Shown one piece after another: positions 52,182-61,701 of a stretch of DNA of 64,000 bases. The stretch spans positions 1 to 64,000 of the forward strand of contig CAJTGD010000005.1 of assembly GCA_910575475.1 (NCBI GenBank), read 5' to 3'. The number at the start of each line of letters is the position of its first letter. Positions within the stretch are counted from its first letter, which is position 1. This DNA is from Lachnospiraceae bacterium. GTDB lineage: Bacteria; Bacillota; Clostridia; Lachnospirales; Lachnospiraceae. Made by a program: the position numbers and the translations under genes. Under the pieces are notes generated by a model. It made no database searches. It was given only the letters and a program-made list of their open reading frames with translations, and was not told the origin of the DNA.

Positions 52182-53957
52182 TTGAAAAAAGAATCCAATT
52201 TAAAGCGGCTCCTGGAGTATGCCGGGGGCTATAAGTACCTGACCATAGCGTCATGGATTTTAAGCGCACTGAGTGCTTTAGTGGCATTGCTTCCGTTTGT
52301 GTACATCTGGAAAGTCATCAAAGAAGTTTTGGATGTGGCCCCAAACTACGGGGATGTGCAGGATCTGTCCCATAACGGCTGGATGGCGGTAGTTTTCGCA
52401 GTGGCGGCAATCCTGATTTATATTGCAGCTCTGATATGTTCCCACTTGGCGGCGTTTCGGGTGCAGGCAAATATGCGGACAAAGGCAATGCGCCACATCG
52501 TGACCCTGCCCATGGGTTTTATGGACGGCATCGGCAGCGGCAAAGTCAGGAAGATTGTTTATGAATCCAGTGCGGCAACAGAAACCTACCTTGCCCACCA
52601 GCTCCCCGACAAGGCAAATGCCCTTGCGACACCTGTGGGGCTTATCGTCCTTCTGCTTATCTTTGACTGGCGGCTGGGGCTTTTAAGCCTCCTGCCGGTT
52701 GCGGCGGCGTTTGTCATCATGAGCGTCATGACGGGAAAGCGCATGGCAAAGAAGATGGAAGAATACAACAACGCCCTGGGGCAGATGTCCAATGAAGCGG
52801 TGGAGTATGTAAGGGGCATTTCGGTGGTCAAAACCTTCGGCCAGTCGGTGTTCTCTTTCAGGCGCTTCAAAGAATCCATCGACAATTATGAGAAATGGGT
52901 GATTGCCTATACAAAAGACCTGCGTTTCCCGATGATGTGCTATACCACGCTGGTAAATGGGATTTTTGCGGTACTGGTCGCGGCGGCGCTGGTGATGACA
53001 TCGGGCGGGGTGACAAATGGGTTTTTACTGAATTTGATGTATTACATCATCATCACGCCAATTATTACGCTGACGCTGACAAAGATTATGTATGCCAGCG
53101 AGAATAAGCTGATCGTGGCAGACGCCATGTCCCGCATTGACAGCATCCTGGAAATGGAGCCGTTGCCGGAAACAGATCATCCGAAACATCCGAAAGACAA
53201 TTCTGTGGAGCTTTCCGGAGTTTCCTTCCGGTATAAGGATGATGAGAGGAACGCGCTGGAAAACATTTCTCTCACAATCAGACCGGGTGAACACGTTGCT
53301 TTTGTGGGGCCGTCGGGCGGAGGAAAGACCACCCTTGCCAGCATCGTGGCAAGGTTCTGGGATGTAAGAGAAGGCAGCGTGAAAATCGGCGGCGTCAATG
53401 TAAAGGATATCCCAAAAGAAGAGCTGATGGATACGGTTTCCTTTGTCTTTCAAGATTCCAAACTTCTGAAGACATCTATTTTGGAAAATGTAAGGATGGC
53501 GAAACCGGACGCTTCCCGCGGGGAAATCCTGAAAGCCCTCCATGACGCGCAGTGCGATGATATTCTTGAAAAACTGCCGCAAGGCGTGGACACGGTGGTA
53601 GGTGCAAAAGGCGTGTATCTGTCGGGCGGAGAGCAGCAGCGTATCTCCATTGCGAGGGTAATGCTGAAAAACGCGCCGGTTTTGATACTGGACGAGGCGA
53701 CCGCTTTCGCCGACCCGGACAACGAGGCAAAAGTGCAGGCGGCGTTTTCTGTGCTTGCAAAGGGAAAAACCGTACTGATGATTGCGCACAGGCTTTCCAC
53801 CGTTACCGGCGCAGACAGGATTGTGGTAATCAAAGACGGGAAGATAGAAGATACAGGCACACACGGTCAGCTTAAGGATAAGGACGGCCTGTATGCCGAA
53901 ATGTGGAGACAGTACAACAAAGCCGCAAAATGGAAGGTAGGTGTTTCAAATGCATGA
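52182..53957 (+). CDS. ABC half-transporter, permease-ATPase fusion (pair 2, first subunit)
   Basis: A 591-aa type-IV ABC protein with a TTG start eight bases after AAGGAGG. The membrane domain covers about residues 15-300; the ATPase has GPSGGGKTT, SFVFQDSKLL, YLSGGEQQR, LILDEATAFADPD and IAHRLST, all intact. In the membrane part, EYVRGISVVKTFGQSVFSF matches the first subunits of the other two pairs, so this is a duplicated family. The frame overlaps the second subunit by eight bases. Confidence 0.9.
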   Translation: MKKESNLKRLLEYAGGYKYLTIASWILSALSALVALLPFVYIWKVIKEVLDVAPNYGDVQDLSHNGWMAVVFAVAAILIYIAALICSHLAAFRVQANMRTKAMRHIVTLPMGFMDGIGSGKVRKIVYESSAATETYLAHQLPDKANALATPVGLIVLLLIFDWRLGLLSLLPVAAAFVIMSVMTGKRMAKKMEEYNNALGQMSNEAVEYVRGISVVKTFGQSVFSFRRFKESIDNYEKWVIAYTKDLRFPMMCYTTLVNGIFAVLVAAALVMTSGGVTNGFLLNLMYYIIITPIITLTLTKIMYASENKLIVADAMSRIDSILEMEPLPETDHPKHPKDNSVELSGVSFRYKDDERNALENISLTIRPGEHVAFVGPSGGGKTTLASIVARFWDVREGSVKIGGVNVKDIPKEELMDTVSFVFQDSKLLKTSILENVRMAKPDASRGEILKALHDAQCDDILEKLPQGVDTVVGAKGVYLSGGEQQRISIARVMLKNAPVLILDEATAFADPDNEAKVQAAFSVLAKGKTVLMIAHRLSTVTGADRIVVIKDGKIEDTGTHGQLKDKDGLYAEMWRQYNKAAKWKVGVSNA

Positions 53958-55686
53958 AAAGTTAAAGCACACGTTTGCTCTTTCTGACAAGGGCGCAAAG
54001 GATATGGTGGGGGCGTTTTTCGCCTGCATCCTGCATAACCTTTCCCTGATGGTTCCGGTGGTGCTGTTGTATAACCTCATCAGCGACCTGCTGGATGGGG
54101 GCATCCCGGAGGGGAAAAATGCTTTTTATATCGCAGGGCTTGTCATTGCTCTTGGACTTATTATGCTGACCTATTATATCCAGTACAACGCCACCTTTTT
54201 TGCCACCTATGTGGAGAGCGGCGTACGCAGGCTTTCCCTTGCGGAAAAACTGCGGAAGATTCCCCTGTCCTTTTTCGGGAAAAAGGATCTGTCCGATTTG
54301 ACAACCGTGCTTATGACGGACTGCGCGACATTAGAGGGCGGATTATCCCACTGGGTGCCGGAATTTATAGGATCAATCATTTCCATCCTTTTGATTGCAG
54401 TCGGACTCTTTGTTTTTGACTGGCGCATGGCGCTTGCCTCCCTGTGGGTGCTGCCTGTCTCCTTCGGAATTATACTGGCATCGGCGGGTATTATGCGGGT
54501 TCGGCAGGAAAAGGTGACGGAGGTGTCCATTGCGTGTTCAGACGGCATCCAGGAATGCCTGGAAACGCTGCGTGACCTGAAAGCGAACAATGCTGAAGAT
54601 GGATACTTGAAAGGGCTGGATAAAAAAATAAAGGATGTGGAGAAGTATACAGTAATCGGCGAGCTTACCAATGCGGTATTCCATACCTGCGGGCGCATGG
54701 TGCTGAAGCTTGGTATCGCTACGACTGTGTTGGCGGGAGGAGTGCTGTTAGCAGATGGAAAGATTACCCTGCTCACGTTTTTTGCTTTTATGATTCTGGT
54801 TTCCCGCATATATGACCCATTGATCGCCGCGTTGGATAATTTAAGCGCAGTCATTATGATCATGAATATCCAGTGCAGGCGGATGGATGAAATCTTAAGC
54901 CACCCGGAACAGGAAGGCGCGGAGAAGCTGACAAACAGAGGATATGACATTATTTTTGACCATGTGGGATTTTCCTATAACAGCGGGGAAACGGTCTTAA
55001 AAGATGTGTCCTTTACCGCAAAGCAGGGACAGGTCACTGCGCTGGTGGGGCCTTCCGGCGGTGGAAAGACGACGGTTTCCCGCCTTGCCTCAAGGTTCTG
55101 GGATATCCAGAAAGGGAAGATCACGGTAGGCGGCATGGATATCTCGAAAATTGACCCAGAATCGCTGATGTCCCTGTATTCCATCGTGTTCCAGGATGTG
55201 ACGCTGTTTAACAACACGGTCATGGAGAATATCCGCCTGGGGCGAAAGGACGCAACCGATGAAGAGGTACTTGAGGCGGCAAGGCTTGCCAACGTGGACG
55301 AATTTGCCAAGAAGCTCCCGGACAAGTGGAACACCCTGATCGGGGAGAACGGCTGCGAGCTGTCAGGCGGGGAACGCCAGCGTATCTCGATTGCCAGGGC
55401 ATTTCTGAAAAACGCCCCAATCATCCTGCTGGATGAGGCAACGGCAAGCCTTGATGTGGAAAACGAGACGCTGATTCAGGAATCGCTGTCAAGGCTGATT
55501 GAGAATAAGACGGTTATGATTATTGCCCACCGTATGCGTACCGTTGCTGGGGCGGATCAGATTGTCGTCCTTTCGGAAGGCACAGTGGCGGAGCAGGGCA
55601 GTTCCGATACGCTTTTGAAAAAGAACGGTATCTATGCCCGCATGGTGAATCTCCAGACGCAGAGCCAGAATTGGGCGATGGAGTAA
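53950..55686 (+). CDS. ABC half-transporter, permease-ATPase fusion (pair 2, second subunit)
   Basis: A 578-aa partner subunit (ATG at 53950; AAGGTAGG upstream). The membrane domain runs to about residue 310; ATPase motifs are GPSGGGKTT, SIVFQDVTLF, ELSGGERQR, ILLDEATASLDVE and IAHRMRT. All catalytic motifs are intact, and together with the upstream subunit it should form a working heterodimer. No substrate is evident. Translation is coupled through an eight-base overlap. Confidence 0.9.
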   Translation: MHEKLKHTFALSDKGAKDMVGAFFACILHNLSLMVPVVLLYNLISDLLDGGIPEGKNAFYIAGLVIALGLIMLTYYIQYNATFFATYVESGVRRLSLAEKLRKIPLSFFGKKDLSDLTTVLMTDCATLEGGLSHWVPEFIGSIISILLIAVGLFVFDWRMALASLWVLPVSFGIILASAGIMRVRQEKVTEVSIACSDGIQECLETLRDLKANNAEDGYLKGLDKKIKDVEKYTVIGELTNAVFHTCGRMVLKLGIATTVLAGGVLLADGKITLLTFFAFMILVSRIYDPLIAALDNLSAVIMIMNIQCRRMDEILSHPEQEGAEKLTNRGYDIIFDHVGFSYNSGETVLKDVSFTAKQGQVTALVGPSGGGKTTVSRLASRFWDIQKGKITVGGMDISKIDPESLMSLYSIVFQDVTLFNNTVMENIRLGRKDATDEEVLEAARLANVDEFAKKLPDKWNTLIGENGCELSGGERQRISIARAFLKNAPIILLDEATASLDVENETLIQESLSRLIENKTVMIIAHRMRTVAGADQIVVLSEGTVAEQGSSDTLLKKNGIYARMVNLQTQSQNWAME

Positions 55687-55740
55687 TGAGGATGATATTT
55701 CATTTATATTTAGAAATGGGATGGCAATAAAGGTATTGGA

Positions 55741-55780
55741 AATACCCTCTGGAGCTTGTTTATAAGCGCCAGAGGGTATT
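55741..55780 (+). terminator. hairpin after ABC pair 2
   Basis: A perfect 12-bp stem AATACCCTCTGG / CCAGAGGGTATT lies about 55 bases after the ABC stop. The following bases (ATTCTGC) lack a T-run, so termination may be inefficient. Confidence 0.6.
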
Positions 55781-55827
55781 ATTCTGCAAAAAAAATTAGA
55801 TTTTTTGTAGAAATTCTTTTGCTTATC

Positions 55828-55871
55828 TTGACAAACGGAATTTTTTGAGTATAATTAAAACAATGTTTTAA
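55828..55871 (+). promoter_or_regulatory. promoter and palindromic operator of the second TetR gene
   Basis: TTGACA (55828-55833) and TATAAT (55850-55855) are 16 bases apart. The perfect palindrome TTAAAACA-A-TGTTTTAA (55855-55871) overlaps the -10 end and transcription start, so the gene is probably autorepressed. Confidence 0.75.
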
Positions 55872-55918
55872 ATACGCTGTTTCGGAAACGCTGTTGTGAA
55901 AGAGAAAGGTGGTAGACA

Positions 55919-56536
55919 ATGGCGAGTAGAATTGAGGGATATGATGAGAAAATAATTGCTTGTGCAAAAGAAGAATTTTTGAAAAAAGGATATGCAGATG
56001 CTTCGTTAAGAACGATTGCCCAGAATGCAGATGTCAGCACAAGTACAATTTATACAAGATATTTGGATAAAGAGGGTCTATTCAGGTTTCTTGTAGAACC
56101 GGCGGCAAAAGGACTGAAGGATTTGATAGGACGTTCCCTGTCAGAATTTACGACACTGTCAGCAAGTGAGCAGTCTGAAAAAATGACAGAGTATTCTGAC
56201 AAAGGATTTGAGGAAACTGTCCCATATATTTACGAACATTTCGATGAATTTAAGCTCTTGGTTACAGGGGCACCAGGAAACTATTATCAGGAATTTTTGG
56301 AAAGTTTAGTGGAATTGGATACTGCCTGTATGAAATCTTTTTTATTGCGTACTGGCAGTAAAGCAATGCAGGAAGGGCGGATTACGGATGGGTTTCTTCA
56401 TGTTGTTTCCAGTGCTTTCTACTCTGGCATCTTCGAGGTAGTAATTCATGATATGCCGATGGAAGAAGCAAGAAATTATATCAATGAGCTTCGTGCATTT
56501 TATGGAAACGGCTGGAAAGAATATTACCAGATTTAA
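55919..56536 (+). CDS. TetR/AcrR family regulator (ahead of ABC pair 3)
   Basis: A 205-aa TetR-type regulator with helix-turn-helix YADASLRTIAQNADVSTSTIYTRYLDKEGLF (about residues 22-52) and a helical C-terminal domain related to that of the regulator at 51407. It starts after AAAGGTGG. Base composition here is more A+T-rich than in the paralogous region at 51-55 kb, so the two copies have different recent histories. It likely responds to a ligand of the adjacent transporter. Confidence 0.87.
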   Translation: MASRIEGYDEKIIACAKEEFLKKGYADASLRTIAQNADVSTSTIYTRYLDKEGLFRFLVEPAAKGLKDLIGRSLSEFTTLSASEQSEKMTEYSDKGFEETVPYIYEHFDEFKLLVTGAPGNYYQEFLESLVELDTACMKSFLLRTGSKAMQEGRITDGFLHVVSSAFYSGIFEVVIHDMPMEEARNYINELRAFYGNGWKEYYQI

Positions 56537-56558
56537 AGAGAAAGAAGGTGTAAAGGAA

Positions 56559-56771
56559 ATGCAGAAAGCCGAAGGATTTTGTGTGGATGAAAGCGGATGG
56601 ATACATTGCCCTTTTTGTAAATGCAGGACACGTACCAAGATTCGGGCGGATACTTTACTAAAAAACTTTCCGGTATTTTGTCCGAAGTGCAAGCAGGAAT
56701 GTTTGATAGATGTTGAGGATATGAAAATACGATTATCAGTAGTGCCAGACGCTAAGACGCAGAGCCGATAA
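56559..56771 (+). CDS. cysteine-rich KTR domain protein
   Basis: A 70-aa protein with two CxxC pairs (IHCPFCKCRTRTKIRADTLLKNFP and FCPKCKQECLIDV), the small zinc-ribbon 'cysteine-rich KTR' type often found in conjugative and integrative elements next to resistance or transporter genes. The ATG lies 23 bases after the TetR stop, so the genes are probably cotranscribed. Function unknown; zinc binding is likely. Confidence 0.75.
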   Translation: MQKAEGFCVDESGWIHCPFCKCRTRTKIRADTLLKNFPVFCPKCKQECLIDVEDMKIRLSVVPDAKTQSR

Positions 56772-56820
56772 TTTGTTTGTGGATTCCACATGACAGATTA
56801 TGGGCTTATTTTTTTGAATA

Positions 56821-56841
56821 TAGGTTAGTGAATTCTAACCA
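56821..56841. promoter_or_regulatory. inverted-repeat operator 3 (GGTTAG-N6-CTAACC)
   Basis: TAGGTTAG-TGAATT-CTAACCA, the most symmetrical of the three copies, lies 17 bases before the start codon of ABC pair 3. Confidence 0.68.
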
Positions 56842-56858
56842 GAGATAGGAGGGATTTT

Positions 56859-58607
56859 ATGAATCAGTCACAAGGCGGTAATCCATTTGGCAGACTTATA
56901 GAATTTGCCAAACCGCATAAGGCTGGCTACATCGTTTCTGTTGTCCTTGCCGTAATGGGGGTTGCTTTTGGCATTATTCCATATTTTGCGACAGCGAGAA
57001 TGACGATCGCGCTGCTCTCGGGGAATCGGGATTTACCGTTTTATGTGAGGTGGTGTTTGATTTCCGGCGGCTGCTTTGTCTTAAAAGCAATATTGATGGG
57101 GATTTCTACAAGGGCATCCCATGAAGCAACCTTTGAAGTAATGTCAGAGGCAAGACGTAAAATTGCTTCAAAACTTACCAGAGTACCTATGGGCTACATT
57201 CTTAATACTCCGTCGGGGCAGCTGAAAAACGGTATGGTGGAGCGCATTGAACAATTAGAGGTTCCCCTTGCTCATGTAATTCCAGAGATGACTTCTAATC
57301 TTCTTGTACCGATTGCGATTATCGTTTATTTGTTCATTCTGGATTGGAGAATGGCTTTGGTATCGCTGATTACAATTCCGGTTGGGATGATGTGCTATAT
57401 GGGGATGATGAAGGAATACCCAAAGAAGTATGGCGAGGTAGTCAAGGCCGGAAACTACATGAGCGCCACAACGGTGGAATACATAGGCGGTATTGAGGTT
57501 ATAAAAGCATTTAATCAGGCGGATAATTCGTATCGGAAATTTACGGATGCCGTCCATGCAAACGCAAACCTGATTTTAGACTGGATGAAAGACACGCAAA
57601 AATATTCGGCTATTATGATGAGCGTATGGCCTGCGGCATTGATCAGCGTACTTCCGGTCGGATGTCTGTTTTACATGAACGGTTCCTTGTCGGCCGCAAC
57701 TTTTATTACGGTAACTGTCCTGTCATTGGGTATTGCAGGCCCGCTTGTGGCGGCTATGTTCTTTACCGATGATATTGCGAAAATAGGTATGGTTATGGGA
57801 GAGATTGACGGGATATTAAATCAGCCGGAGCTTGTTCGTCCAAAGGAGAAAAGCGATTTGCCAAATCTTGACATTTTTCTGGAAAACGTGCATTTTGCAT
57901 ATGAGGAAAAAGAGGTTTTGAAAGGAATTGACCTCGCAATCCCACAAGGGAAAATCACGGCTTTTGTCGGACCGTCCGGCAGCGGAAAATCAACGATTGC
58001 AAAACTGATTGCGTCCTTTTGGGATGTGACAGGTGGATTGATTACAATTGGCGGTAAAAGCGTAAAGGAAATCACTACTGACCAACTGAATGACCTGCTC
58101 TCTTATGTATCGCAGGATAATTATCTGTTTAATGATACGGTTCGCAATAACATCCGCATGGGCAGACCGGGGGCAAGCGATGACGAGGTGGAACAGATTG
58201 CAAAAGCATCCGGCTGCCATGAGTTCATTATGAATCTTGAACATGGGTATGAAACTGTGGTCGGAGGCGCCGGAGGGCATTTGTCCGGCGGGGAGCGCCA
58301 GAGGATAGCGATTGCCAGAGCTATGCTGAAAGATGCGCCGATTGTGATTCTGGACGAAGCTACTTCTTATACTGATCCGGAAAATGAAGCCGTAATACAG
58401 GAAGCCATCAGTAGGCTGACAAAGGGTAAGACATTAATTGTGATTGCCCATCGTTTGTCAACGATAACAGATTCCGACCAAATCGTTGTCGTAAATAAGG
58501 GACTGATTCAGGCAAAAGGAACGCACGAAGAATTGTTAAGAGAGTGCGGCCTTTATCAGTCAATGTGGACGGCTCACATGGATACAAAGGAGGTGAAAAC
58601 AGTATGA
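56859..58607 (+). CDS. ABC half-transporter, permease-ATPase fusion (pair 3, first subunit)
   Basis: A 582-aa type-IV ABC protein. The membrane domain runs to about residue 310 (EYIGGIEVIKAFNQADNSYRKF resembles pair 1). ATPase motifs are intact: GPSGSGKST, SYVSQDNYLF, HLSGGERQR, VILDEATSYTDPE and IAHRLST. It starts after AGGAGGG, directly behind operator 3, and overlaps the second subunit by four bases (ATGA). Confidence 0.9.
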   Translation: MNQSQGGNPFGRLIEFAKPHKAGYIVSVVLAVMGVAFGIIPYFATARMTIALLSGNRDLPFYVRWCLISGGCFVLKAILMGISTRASHEATFEVMSEARRKIASKLTRVPMGYILNTPSGQLKNGMVERIEQLEVPLAHVIPEMTSNLLVPIAIIVYLFILDWRMALVSLITIPVGMMCYMGMMKEYPKKYGEVVKAGNYMSATTVEYIGGIEVIKAFNQADNSYRKFTDAVHANANLILDWMKDTQKYSAIMMSVWPAALISVLPVGCLFYMNGSLSAATFITVTVLSLGIAGPLVAAMFFTDDIAKIGMVMGEIDGILNQPELVRPKEKSDLPNLDIFLENVHFAYEEKEVLKGIDLAIPQGKITAFVGPSGSGKSTIAKLIASFWDVTGGLITIGGKSVKEITTDQLNDLLSYVSQDNYLFNDTVRNNIRMGRPGASDDEVEQIAKASGCHEFIMNLEHGYETVVGGAGGHLSGGERQRIAIARAMLKDAPIVILDEATSYTDPENEAVIQEAISRLTKGKTLIVIAHRLSTITDSDQIVVVNKGLIQAKGTHEELLRECGLYQSMWTAHMDTKEVKTV

Positions 58608-60352
58608 TACGTTCTTTTCGGAAGTTTTTTACATTTGTAGAAAGCCAAAAACACAATTGGTATCTGGGGATTTTTTATGAAATCATTCGCTGTGTACTGG
58701 AAGCCCTACAGTTTGTTGCCCTGTTTGTCGTTTTGGATGGATTAGTTCATGACAGTATTACCACCCAGACAGCTATTATCTCTTTTGGCATTATGCTTGC
58801 CAGCGTACTGGGAACAATTTTGTTTTGGGATCTTGCACACGCAAAAGAAGGCGAAGGAAGTTATCGTACTTGTGAAAATAAGCGAATTCAGATCGGCAAT
58901 CGCATGAAGTATATGCCTATGGGCTATTTTAACAGCCACAGTCTGGGAAATCTCACATCGGTTGCAACGGCGACGATGAGTGATCTGGAGAGTATGGCAT
59001 TTGTCGTAATTGTAAGAACGTTGGTAGGAGTGATTCATGCGGTTATTTTTTCACTGGCAATGTGTTATTTCAACTGGAAACTCAGCTTGATTTTTTTGCT
59101 CGGTGTGATTTTGTTTATGATAATTAACACAATGCTTTTGCACTGCTCCAGAAGATTGTCTCCAAAGCGGTTAGAGGCTCAAACCAAATTTATGGATGCC
59201 GTACTGGAATACATACAGGGAATGGGCGTTGTAAGAGCTTTTCATATGGTAAATCAGTCAAATAGCGCAATGGGAAAAACGATTGAAGAGACGCAGAAGA
59301 AAAATATGCTTTTGGAAAGGCGGCGTATTCCCTACATAGCTGCGGAGCAGATTGTTCTCCGTATCGCCAGCGCTGCGGCGGCATTCTGTTCTATTGCTCT
59401 TTTTATAAATGGAACATTAGAGATGACTTATTGCCTGATGATATTAGTGTCAGCGTTTATGGTGTATAGCCAATTGGAAAGTGCTGGAGAAATGTTTTTT
59501 ATGCTTTCGATGATTGATGCTTCTATTGACCGTGTAGAAGAAATCAATCAAAGTCCACAGATTGACATTGATGGTAAAGAACAGCACCCGGCCCGGTTGG
59601 ATATTGAAATGCGGGATGTGAGTTTCGCCTATGGCGATAAGAAAGTAATCAAACATGTGTCGCTGGTGGTGCCGCAGGGAACCACCACAGCTATTGTTGG
59701 CCCGTCTGGTGCTGGAAAAACAACGCTGGTAAATCTGATAGCACGTTTTTGGGATGTGGACAGTGGCAGCGTCCGCATCGGCGGCATTGATGTCAAGGAC
59801 TATAAACTGGATAGTCTGATGAAAAATATCAGCATGGTATTTCAGAATGTATATTTGTTTCCAGACACGATTGAGAACAACATTAAATTTGGCTCTCCTA
59901 ATGCTGCTCACGAAGATGTGGTACGGGCGGCAAAGGCAGCAAGATGCCATGAATTTATCTTAGCTTTACCAGATGGGTATCAAACTGTAATCGGAGAAAG
60001 CGGTGCGACCATTTCAGGCGGCGAAAAACAGAGAATTTCTATTGCAAGAGCAATTATGAAAGATGCCCCTATTATTATTTTAGACGAGGCTACGGCAAAT
60101 GTTGACCCAGAAAACGAAGCAGAGCTTCAGAAAGCAATCAAAGCACTGACGCAGGGAAAGACGATTATCATGATTGCCCATCGGCTGAAAACTGTTAAAA
60201 ATGCAGATCAGATAATCGTTATCAATCAGGGGAAAATCGCTCAACAAGGTACGCATGACGAGCTCATCAAACAGGCCGGCATTTATGCAGACTTTGTAGG
60301 CATGAGAGAAAAAGCAATCGGTTGGAAAATCAAGGCAGACAACCTTGCATAA
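58604..60352 (+). CDS. ABC half-transporter, permease-ATPase fusion (pair 3, second subunit)
   Basis: A 582-aa partner subunit from the ATG at 58604, preceded by AAAGGAGGTG. Intact ATPase motifs: GPSGAGKTT, SMVFQNVYLFPDTI, TISGGEKQR, IILDEATANVDPE and IAHRLKT. It closely matches the second subunit of pair 1 (MVFQNVYLFRDTI; KARCHEFI), so it shows what the frameshifted gene should encode. The ECF module follows 18 bases downstream, making one operon of five genes. Confidence 0.9.
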   Translation: MIRSFRKFFTFVESQKHNWYLGIFYEIIRCVLEALQFVALFVVLDGLVHDSITTQTAIISFGIMLASVLGTILFWDLAHAKEGEGSYRTCENKRIQIGNRMKYMPMGYFNSHSLGNLTSVATATMSDLESMAFVVIVRTLVGVIHAVIFSLAMCYFNWKLSLIFLLGVILFMIINTMLLHCSRRLSPKRLEAQTKFMDAVLEYIQGMGVVRAFHMVNQSNSAMGKTIEETQKKNMLLERRRIPYIAAEQIVLRIASAAAAFCSIALFINGTLEMTYCLMILVSAFMVYSQLESAGEMFFMLSMIDASIDRVEEINQSPQIDIDGKEQHPARLDIEMRDVSFAYGDKKVIKHVSLVVPQGTTTAIVGPSGAGKTTLVNLIARFWDVDSGSVRIGGIDVKDYKLDSLMKNISMVFQNVYLFPDTIENNIKFGSPNAAHEDVVRAAKAARCHEFILALPDGYQTVIGESGATISGGEKQRISIARAIMKDAPIIILDEATANVDPENEAELQKAIKALTQGKTIIMIAHRLKTVKNADQIIVINQGKIAQQGTHDELIKQAGIYADFVGMREKAIGWKIKADNLA

Positions 60353-60370
60353 AAGAAAGGAGTTCCTACA

Positions 60371-60958
60371 ATGGACAAGAAAAAATTAAATGCGAAAGAC
60401 TTTATCAACATCGGTATCTTCACGGTCATTTACTTTGTGATGTTCTTCATCACGGGTATGATGGGCTACATCCCCATCTTCGCGGTCATTATCCCGTTGG
60501 GATTGGGGATCCTCGGCGGTATCCCGTTCATGCTGTTTTTGACAAAGACCGGAAAATTTGGCGCCGCGACAATCATGGGTACACTGGTCAGCGTTCTCTG
60601 CTTTCTGATGGGGCAAAGCTGGATTTCAATTCCTTTTGGAATCGTATTCGGGTTTCTTGCTGATCTAATATTTCATGCTGGAAAGTATAAGAACTGGAAA
60701 TACACCGTATTGGGATATTGTGTGTTTACGGAGTGGGTGATCGGCTCTATGCTGCCGATGTGGATTATGCGAGATACTTTCTTTGCTGCTTATAGAAACA
60801 ATGGTGGTACAGATGAGTACATTGACGCTGTAATGAACCTTACGGCCAACTGGATGCTTCCTGTGGTTATTGTTTTAGGTGTTGTCGGCGCTGTGATTGG
60901 CGCTTATCTGGGCAGGGCGATCCTGAAAAAACACTTTGTAAAGGCGGGTATTGTTTGA
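60371..60958 (+). CDS. MptD-family ECF transporter S component (module 2)
   Basis: A 195-aa S component paralogous to that at 31657: the shared segments are GMMGYIPIFAVIIPL, GGIPFMLFLTKTGKFG and LGRAILKKHFVKAGI. About six hydrophobic helices. It follows the second ABC subunit in the same operon with an AAAGGAG ribosome site, and its stop overlaps the EcfT start (TGATG). The order ABC-ABC-S-T-A resembles streptococcal siaD-siaH, except that siaG/siaH order is from memory. Confidence 0.85.
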   Translation: MDKKKLNAKDFINIGIFTVIYFVMFFITGMMGYIPIFAVIIPLGLGILGGIPFMLFLTKTGKFGAATIMGTLVSVLCFLMGQSWISIPFGIVFGFLADLIFHAGKYKNWKYTVLGYCVFTEWVIGSMLPMWIMRDTFFAAYRNNGGTDEYIDAVMNLTANWMLPVVIVLGVVGAVIGAYLGRAILKKHFVKAGIV

Positions 60959-61701
60959 TGAAGCCGGAATTATTACTGTCAGTTGATACAAAGCAGCGTT
61001 TTTCGCTTGATCCAAGAACAAAGCTATATATGCTGTTGATATTCAGCATTGTAATGATCGACGGAAAAACAGATGGCATTAGTTTCTGGTTGAAGCCTGC
61101 ACTGTCCCTCCTTCCCTTTCTCCTCCTGCTTTCGGGCAGGAGGAGAAAGGCTGCTGCTATCTATCTGAGTGTATTTTGTGTTTCATGGATAACCAATCTC
61201 TTCCTTTTAGATTATTTGGGAACTGCGGCAAAAATCATCGTATCATTGCTTACCCAGTTGGGTATGAGGTGGTTTCCCGGCGCCATGATGGGCTATTATC
61301 TGCTCTCCACTACAAAGGTTAGTGAGTTTGTCCTTGCGATGCAGCGGATGCACATACCAGAAGCATTTATCATTCCATTTTCTGTTATGTTTCGGTTTTT
61401 CCCTACAATTTCCGAAGAAGCGGAATCTATCGGAAATGCTATGCGTATGAGGGGAATCACAGGCAAAAAATTTTTCAAGAACCCGCAAGCAGTATTAGAG
61501 TACCGAATTGTCCCGTTTATGATGTCTGTGGTAACGATAGGCAATGACCTGTCTGCGGCGGCTTTGACAAGAGGATTAGGAAATGGGAAAAAGCGTACAA
61601 GTATTTGTAAGATTGGTTTCCACTGGAAAGATTTGGCGCTTATGCTCGTTGTGACCGCCGTTCTGCTGGTGTTCCTGTTTTTTTCGGGAGGGCTGAAATG
61701 A
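60958..61701 (+). CDS. ECF transporter transmembrane component EcfT (module 2)
   Basis: A 247-aa EcfT scaffold with the opening DPRTKLYMLLIFSIVMI, the first coupling motif in SIGNAMRMRGITGKKF and the second in ALTRGLGNG. Hydrophobic helices occupy about residues 30-120 and 220-245. The ATG at 60958 overlaps the upstream stop, and the gene overlaps EcfA by four bases. Clearly paralogous to the protein at 32238. Confidence 0.88.
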   Translation: MKPELLLSVDTKQRFSLDPRTKLYMLLIFSIVMIDGKTDGISFWLKPALSLLPFLLLLSGRRRKAAAIYLSVFCVSWITNLFLLDYLGTAAKIIVSLLTQLGMRWFPGAMMGYYLLSTTKVSEFVLAMQRMHIPEAFIIPFSVMFRFFPTISEEAESIGNAMRMRGITGKKFFKNPQAVLEYRIVPFMMSVVTIGNDLSAAALTRGLGNGKKRTSICKIGFHWKDLALMLVVTAVLLVFLFFSGGLK

